Assembly (NCBI GenBank): GCA_016208665.1
Contig: JACQXT010000054.1
Location: 1-11,664, forward strand
Source: Chitinivibrionia bacterium
GTDB taxonomy: Bacteria > Krumholzibacteriota > Krumholzibacteriia > WVZY01
Direction of reading: 5' to 3'
Length of the DNA stretch: 11,664 nt
This document shows positions 6,980-11,664 of this stretch, piece by piece; position 1 is the first letter of the stretch; each line of letters begins with the position of its first letter. Position numbers and translations under genes: made by a program. Under the pieces are notes generated by a model, which had not been told where the DNA came from, made no database searches, and was given only the letters and a program-made list of their open reading frames with translations.

Positions 6980-9900
6980 TGCAGGTGCACGTACTCCGCG
7001 AGCGCTTCGGCAGCCTGCACGCTCAATCCGTGGATGAAATAGCTTCTTGAATATTCGCCTTCGGCGTTGAGGCGCTCGCACAATTCGCTCGCATGCGGGC
7101 CTATCGTAACCAGTTGGAGGGGCAGGACGTCGCGAGCGTCGTTCCTGAAGTAGTCGGCGACGGCGAGTAGTTTCTTGCCCTGCTGCCGGGGGAAGCGCAG
7201 CGTGGCGATGACCTCCTTCATGTTCGCAGGATCGAAGAGGGTGAGTTCGTCGCCCATCGCAGTGCATGGAAAGTAGCCGTACACAGCCTCGGGGACCAAG
7301 AATCGTTTCGCCGCCGCCTCCTTCTGCAGTTCGACCCGGAGCGGTTCGAACCGTTCCTTCACGATGCGCTCGTACTCCTCCTTTTCCATCCGCCGAATTC
7401 CCCACGACAGCCGGTACAGCGAATGCAGATCGAGGAGCGCAAAGATCTTATCCAGATCGATTCCGGAGAGCTTCTTCCATCCCCAAAACGGCGGCGACGG
7501 CGGATCGACCCGGGAAAGCCCCGGCGGCGGCGCGCCGGGCGCGCGGACCGGCTCGGCGGCCGCGTCGTGTTCCCGCTCGATGAACGTCTTCATGGTTCTA
7601 CGGTACTCGTCGAGCGCTTTCTCCCGAGCCGGCTGAGAGGCGAGGGAGTCGAGAATCCTCAGGCCTTCGAACGCATCCTTGGCGTAAAAGACTCCGGAGG
7701 GGTATTCGGTTTCGCCGTCCAGGAGCGCGGCCTTCATCGCGAAACGCGGCGTCACGGCGGCGCCCCCGACGAGTATCGGCACGCGAAGGCCCGCCCTGTA
7801 CATTTCCTGGGCGATGACGGGCATCTGTCTCGATGTCGAAACGAGCAGGGCGCTCAAGCCCACCGCGTCCGCGCGGAATTCCTTCGCCGCCTCGACGATT
7901 GCATGCGCCGGCACCTGTTTGCCGAGGTCTTTCACCTCGTATCCGTTGTTCGAGAGAAGCGTCTTGACGAGGTTCTTTCCGATGTCGTGCACGTCTCCGA
8001 ACACCGTTGCGAGCACGACGCGTCCGCGCCGGCAGCCCTCGCCCTTCTTGAGATGCGTCTCGAGGTGGCGAATCGCGCGCTTCATCACCTCGGCCGATTG
8101 GAGAACGAACGGCAGGATGAGTTCTCCGCTGCCGAACTTCTCTCCGACCTCCTTCATCGCGGGCAGCAAGACGCCGTTCACGATAGCGGCGGGATCCATG
8201 CGGGCCATGAGCGCGTCGAGCAGCCGTTCTATGTCCTCGGGATCCCTGTTGAGTATGCGCCGGCGGATCTCCTCTTCGGGATCGAGGCTGCCGGCGGCCG
8301 GCTCCGGCGCGCGGCCGGCGGCGCGCTCGAAATGGCCGGCGAGGTCGCCGAGGGCGCTTTCTCCGGAGTCGAACAGGAGGCGTTCCGCAAGATCCCTTTC
8401 AGCGGGCGGAATCTCGGGGTAGGGAGTGATATCCGCGGGATTGACGATGGCGAGGTCCAGGTCCTTCTTGAGCGCGTGGTAGAGAAACACGCTGTTCACG
8501 ACCGGGCGGGCCGCTTTCGGCAGTCCGAAGGAAACGTTGCTGATGCCCAGGATCGTCATGCAGCCGGGGATCGTCCGCTTGATCGATTCCAGAGCGTCGA
8601 GGGTTTCCACCGCCGACGAGCGGTAAGCGGCTTCTCCGGTGGCAAGCGTGAAGGTGAGCGGGTCGAAGATGATTCGGTCAGAAGGGATGTCGTGCTTATC
8701 GCGAAGGATCAAGGATATCCGCTCCGCAATCGCGACCTTCTCCGCGCTCGTTCGAGCCATTCCGCGTTCGTCGATGGTGAGAGCGAGCACGTACGCCCCG
8801 AACGCGCGAATCGTTTCCGCGAGTTCGTCGATTCTGCGTTCCCCGTTTTCGAGGTTGATCGAATTAATGATGACGCGCCCCGGATATGTTTTAACCGCCT
8901 CCCGGATCGTCTCGTTGTCCGTCGAATCTATCATGATCGGCGCGGCCACGCGCAGGGCGAGCTCCTTGGCCAGACGCGTAAACCGGCGCGCCTCGCCGTC
9001 GAGCTCGTTGAGGGCGACGCATACGTCGATCGCATGCGCGCCGTGTTCAACTTGGACCCGCGCCAGGCGCGCGATGCCGTCGATATCGCCGGCCAGAAGA
9101 AGCTGCTTCATGGTTCGGCTGCCCTGAGCGTTCACGCGTTCGCCGACGATGAGCGGAGGGGGCGATTGTTGGAGCGGAACGAAGGTCATCGCGCTCGAGA
9201 CGGCGCGCAGGCGGGGCACGGTCCTTGCCGGCGCGCGTACGGCGCGCAGGCGATCGACGAGCGCCTCGAGGTGCCGGGGGGTCGAGCCGCAGCAGCCTCC
9301 GACGATGCGAACGCCGAACCGCACGACAAATTCTTCCGTCGCTTCCGCAAACTCCCCGGGCGCTAAGGGGTATTCGGGGACGCCGTCCGCATCGCGCGGC
9401 ATTCCCATGTTGGGCATGCAGGAGATCGGCAGGGGGGAATGAGCGCTCAGGAATCTAATGCTGTCGCGCATCTCTTCGGGGCCGGTGCTGCAGTTTATGC
9501 CGATGGCGTCGATTCCCATGCCTTCGAGGGTGACGAGCGCCGAGCCGATATCCGTCCCCAGCAGCATGCGCCCGTGCGCATCGAGCGTGACGTGCGCGAC
9601 GAGGGGAACGAAACGTCCCGCCGCCCCCATCGCCCGCCGGCATCCGGCGACGGCCGCCTTTGCTTCGAGAATGTCCTGGAAGGTCTCGATGGAGAGCGCA
9701 TCGACCCCGCCCCCGACGAGCGCCGCCGCCTGCTCTTCGAACACGGATGCAAGCTCGTCGAACGAGACGGCGCCCAGTTCCGGATCGTTCGAGGACGGCA
9801 GCATGCCCGTCGGTCCGATCGAGCCGAACACATATTTCTGCTCGGGGCGGCAGGCGGCCGCTTCACGCGCGATGCGCGCGGCCTCCGCGTTTATGTCCTT

Positions 9901-10170
9901 CACCTTGGCTGCGAGGCCGTACTGGGCGAGCTTGAGTCTCGATGCGCCGAAGGAGTTGGTTTCCACTCCCATGCACCCGGCATCGAAAAAACCGGCATGG
10001 ACGCCGAACACTGCGTCCGGATGAATCAGGTTCCAGTATTCAAGGCAGGCAGGAGCGCCCCCCAATGCGGGAGAGCTTCGCCTCAGGGTATCCAGAGAGG
10101 TCCCCATTGCGCCGTCGAGAATCAAGATACGCTGAGCGATATGGTGCAGCACATCCGGCTTTTCATTCAT
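6952..10170 (-). CDS. metH: Cobalamin-dependent methionine synthase, C-terminally truncated by frameshift/deletion
   Basis: A modular cytosolic enzyme that moves the methyl group of 5-methyltetrahydrofolate via cob(I)alamin to homocysteine. All four modules are visible in the 1072-aa frame. The homocysteine domain (about 1-315) has ILDGAMGT and the zinc cysteines C227 (GINCSTGP), C293 and C294 (VGGCCGSTP). The pterin-binding domain (about 340-600) starts with GERVNAQGSR at 343-352. The B12 module (about 640-835) has a helical cap followed by GDVHDIGKN, whose H728 is the lower cobalt ligand, then SALLVSTS and VGGAA. The activation domain (about 880-1066) includes GYFPCTAMGDEL. The frame then ends in a non-homologous tail PAPTSK, while the true end of the domain lies in another frame at 6815-6979. 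The AdoMet-binding RxxxGY motif is absent. Catalysis may survive, but reductive reactivation of oxidised cobalamin would probably fail if the lesion is real. ATG 10170 fits the family N-terminus; its Shine-Dalgarno sequence is weak. I see no cobalamin or SAM riboswitch in the 154-nt upstream gap. Confidence 0.93.
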   Translation of the reverse strand: MNEKPDVLHHIAQRILILDGAMGTSLDTLRRSSPALGGAPACLEYWNLIHPDAVFGVHAGFFDAGCMGVETNSFGASRLKLAQYGLAAKVKDINAEAARIAREAAACRPEQKYVFGSIGPTGMLPSSNDPELGAVSFDELASVFEEQAAALVGGGVDALSIETFQDILEAKAAVAGCRRAMGAAGRFVPLVAHVTLDAHGRMLLGTDIGSALVTLEGMGIDAIGINCSTGPEEMRDSIRFLSAHSPLPISCMPNMGMPRDADGVPEYPLAPGEFAEATEEFVVRFGVRIVGGCCGSTPRHLEALVDRLRAVRAPARTVPRLRAVSSAMTFVPLQQSPPPLIVGERVNAQGSRTMKQLLLAGDIDGIARLARVQVEHGAHAIDVCVALNELDGEARRFTRLAKELALRVAAPIMIDSTDNETIREAVKTYPGRVIINSINLENGERRIDELAETIRAFGAYVLALTIDERGMARTSAEKVAIAERISLILRDKHDIPSDRIIFDPLTFTLATGEAAYRSSAVETLDALESIKRTIPGCMTILGISNVSFGLPKAARPVVNSVFLYHALKKDLDLAIVNPADITPYPEIPPAERDLAERLLFDSGESALGDLAGHFERAAGRAPEPAAGSLDPEEEIRRRILNRDPEDIERLLDALMARMDPAAIVNGVLLPAMKEVGEKFGSGELILPFVLQSAEVMKRAIRHLETHLKKGEGCRRGRVVLATVFGDVHDIGKNLVKTLLSNNGYEVKDLGKQVPAHAIVEAAKEFRADAVGLSALLVSTSRQMPVIAQEMYRAGLRVPILVGGAAVTPRFAMKAALLDGETEYPSGVFYAKDAFEGLRILDSLASQPAREKALDEYRRTMKTFIEREHDAAAEPVRAPGAPPPGLSRVDPPSPPFWGWKKLSGIDLDKIFALLDLHSLYRLSWGIRRMEKEEYERIVKERFEPLRVELQKEAAAKRFLVPEAVYGYFPCTAMGDELTLFDPANMKEVIATLRFPRQQGKKLLAVADYFRNDARDVLPLQLVTIGPHASELCERLNAEGEYSRSYFIHGLSVQAAEALAEYVHLHVRPAPTSK

Positions 10171-10227
10171 GGAATCACCCGCTCAAGGTTAGTACAGAAA
10201 TCGGCGAACACAAAGCAAAATATGAGC

Positions 10228-10256
10228 TTTCATCCGATGCGGGATGTTGTTACAAT
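10228..10256 (+). promoter_or_regulatory. Candidate promoter for the GT-C glycosyltransferase
   Basis: TTTCAT (10228-10233), a 17-bp spacer and TACAAT (10251-10256) precede the ATG at 10325 by about 60 nt from the predicted transcript start. It lies in the divergent gap shared with metH. The -35 match is moderate. No equally good minus-strand promoter for metH was found in the same gap. Confidence 0.45.
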
Positions 10257-10324
10257 CCGGTCGCGGCCGAAACGGCGCTTATGCCGCTTCGCACGCTCGA
10301 TTCACGGCGATCGAGAGTTTTCCT

Positions 10325-11629
10325 ATGAACAAGAGACAGCTGGCAGCGCTCGCGATGCTCATCTTTTGCGCCTTCGCCTTCAGAATGGGATTCTGCCTTG
10401 CCGTACCCGGCATTCATGCGGAGCCCCGGGGGGATGAGATCGATTATCTCGCCATTGCGGGAAGCATCGCGAACGGCGGCGGTTTCTGCCTGTCGAACGA
10501 CACGCCGACCGCCCGGCGCCCGCCGCTCTACCCGCTGTTTCTGTCCGCGTGGTTCAAGATCTTCGGAGCCCGCATCGAGATCGGGCGCGTCGTGCAGGTT
10601 CTGCTCGGCACGCTGATCGTATTCCTCGTGTTCAGGTTGGGCTGCGCCGTCCTGTCGGTCAACACCGCTCTTGCAGCGGCAGCCCTCACGGCGGCGAATC
10701 CCTTCTTGATTTTCGCCAGCGCCTATCTCCTCACGGAGAACCTCTACACGGTGCTCCTTCTCGTGCTCTTGATCCTGTTCACGCGACCGGCGCCCGGCGT
10801 CGCGTTTCCGCTTCGGACGGCGCTTTTCGGAGGGTTCCTGACGGGTCTCTGTGCGCTCTGCCGCCCGACTGCCTTTCTCCTGTGGGCGTTCGGGACGTGC
10901 GCCATCATGCTCTTCTATTCGGGGACATTCGCCGCCCGGCTGAGAAACTGCGCCGTTTTCATCGGGGTGCTGGGTGTCACACTCCTGCCGTGGGCGTACC
11001 GGAACCACAGGGTGTTCGGAACATGGGTGTGGTTCACCACGCACGGCGGGATAACGTTCTATCAAAGCAACAACCGGGCCGTGGTGGAGATACCGCAGTA
11101 TCGCGGCGGAGTGGCGCCTCTCTACGCACTTCCCGGATACGAAGGGCTGGAAAAGCTCGATGAAATCACGAAAGACGAAGCGGCCTGGCGGATGGGGAAG
11201 CAGTTCCTGGCCGAGAACGAGCGGCTCGTTCCGGAACTGGTCGCGAGAAAATTCGCGAGATTCTGGCGCTTCCGGAGCGATGCGGGAATGAGCGGCATAA
11301 AGAGCGGCTGGTGGTGGAACAAGGAGAGCGCCATGGGAAGGCTCGCGAGCGGCGCCGATGCGGGTCTTGTCTACGCGGTGTTCGTCATGCCGCTGTTCCT
11401 GGTCGGCCTTTTTGCGACGGTGCGGCGGTATAAGCGCTTGTGCATGTGGTACGGCACGATTATAGTGCATGTCGTGCTTGCGCTCGTTTTCTTCGGCTCC
11501 CTCAGGGCGCGGCTGCCGCTCGAACCCCTCATGGCGCTTTGGGCGTCGGCGGGGCTCGCGGCGTTGGCATATCTGATTCGGCGCCGCGCTCCGCGGCATG
11601 CGGGACATCCGGCGGAATCGGGAGGTTGA
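10325..11629 (+). CDS. Multi-spanning GT-C glycosyltransferase (PMT/GT39-like, ArnT-related)
   Basis: A 434-aa integral membrane protein resembling enzymes that use polyprenyl-phosphate sugars on the outer face of the inner membrane. It begins with a membrane segment (about 7-27), followed by an extracytoplasmic loop with GDEIDYLAIAGSI. D37, E38 and D40 fall where GT-C enzymes carry their conserved acidic catalytic motif. The ARRPPLYPLFLS block is typical of the PMT_2 superfamily. Several hydrophobic segments follow (around 90-115, 130-165, 175-200, 210-230 and three near the C-terminus at about 350-420). A soluble loop of about 120 residues (about 235-350) includes GTWVWFTTHGGITFYQSNN. The N-terminus at ATG 10325 gives a sensible short cytoplasmic tail; the in-frame codons back to 10244 do not. 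The sugar and acceptor (lipid A, protein or glycan) cannot be told from sequence. It may be co-transcribed with the gene starting at 11636. Confidence 0.85.
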   Translation: MNKRQLAALAMLIFCAFAFRMGFCLAVPGIHAEPRGDEIDYLAIAGSIANGGGFCLSNDTPTARRPPLYPLFLSAWFKIFGARIEIGRVVQVLLGTLIVFLVFRLGCAVLSVNTALAAAALTAANPFLIFASAYLLTENLYTVLLLVLLILFTRPAPGVAFPLRTALFGGFLTGLCALCRPTAFLLWAFGTCAIMLFYSGTFAARLRNCAVFIGVLGVTLLPWAYRNHRVFGTWVWFTTHGGITFYQSNNRAVVEIPQYRGGVAPLYALPGYEGLEKLDEITKDEAAWRMGKQFLAENERLVPELVARKFARFWRFRSDAGMSGIKSGWWWNKESAMGRLASGADAGLVYAVFVMPLFLVGLFATVRRYKRLCMWYGTIIVHVVLALVFFGSLRARLPLEPLMALWASAGLAALAYLIRRRAPRHAGHPAESGG

Positions 11630-11635
11630 GTTGCG

Positions 11636-11664
11636 ATGAGACAACGCAATGAGCGTTTCAGCGG
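11636..11664 (+). CDS. Start of a following gene, truncated by window edge
   Basis: An ATG at 11636 is preceded by GGAGG (11621-11625) at a 10-nt distance, inside the stop region of the glycosyltransferase gene, and reads MRQRNERFSG to the window end. Only nine full codons are visible, so no function can be given. Tight spacing of 6 nt after the upstream stop suggests an operon. Confidence 0.45.

Noticed and set aside
7423..9366. 647-codon plus-strand open frame opposite metH
   Set aside because: It is a shadow of metH on the other strand, Arg-rich and lacking any known domain or ribosome-binding site.
10171..10324. Possible cobalamin or SAM riboswitch upstream of metH
   Set aside because: The 154-nt gap is too short for a full cobalamin riboswitch, and I see neither a B12-box-like sequence nor the SAM-I core.
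10250..11644. 464-codon minus-strand open frame opposite the GT-C glycosyltransferase
   Set aside because: It is highly charged, without motifs, and antisense to a gene with clear membrane segments and a catalytic motif.

Overview
The window is an ordinary chromosomal stretch from a GC-rich, Gram-negative-type bacterium. The outer-membrane OmpA-like lipoprotein, the bacterial 23S/5S rRNA and the bacterial promoter and Shine-Dalgarno signals support this. I cannot name a phylum with confidence. The archease, the bacillus-type monofunctional P5C dehydrogenase and a cobalamin-dependent methionine synthase of the GERVNAQGS type would fit one of the many deep-branching uncultivated lineages, but that is inference.

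Layout. Positions 1-656 are the end of an rRNA operon: the 3' end of 23S rRNA, a spacer without a tRNA, and 5S rRNA, closed by a clear intrinsic terminator (666-702). From about 750 a plus-strand group follows: glutamine-dependent NAD synthetase (nadE), a family 2 glycosyltransferase broken by an internal out-of-frame deletion, an archease and an acylphosphatase. A second plus-strand unit with a good promoter (4119-4147) carries a 1-pyrroline-5-carboxylate dehydrogenase. It converges on a minus-strand OmpA-like lipoprotein, and a perfect 30-bp palindromic terminator (5848-5877) sits between the two. The minus strand then holds a large vitamin B12-dependent methionine synthase (metH, 6952-10170). 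A plus-strand multi-spanning GT-C glycosyltransferase (10325-11629) diverges from it, and the first codons of another gene run off the right edge.

How the genes relate. They are mostly unlinked housekeeping functions: NAD biosynthesis, proline/glutamate catabolism, methionine synthesis with methyl-folate recycling, tRNA-ligase activation, envelope anchoring and surface glycan synthesis. I see no mobile element, CRISPR array, toxin-antitoxin pair, phage gene or defence system, and no convincing undescribed multi-gene system.

The most notable observation is that metH is interrupted near its 3' end. The main frame stops at 6952, while the recognisable end of the activation domain (PACPDLE...HHPLAEYF) continues in another frame to 6815. 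The segment that should carry the AdoMet-binding R-x-x-x-G-Y motif is missing. The glycosyltransferase at 2531-3261 also has a missing interior with a frame change. Two such lesions in 12 kb could be real gene decay or local assembly errors, and read mapping would decide.
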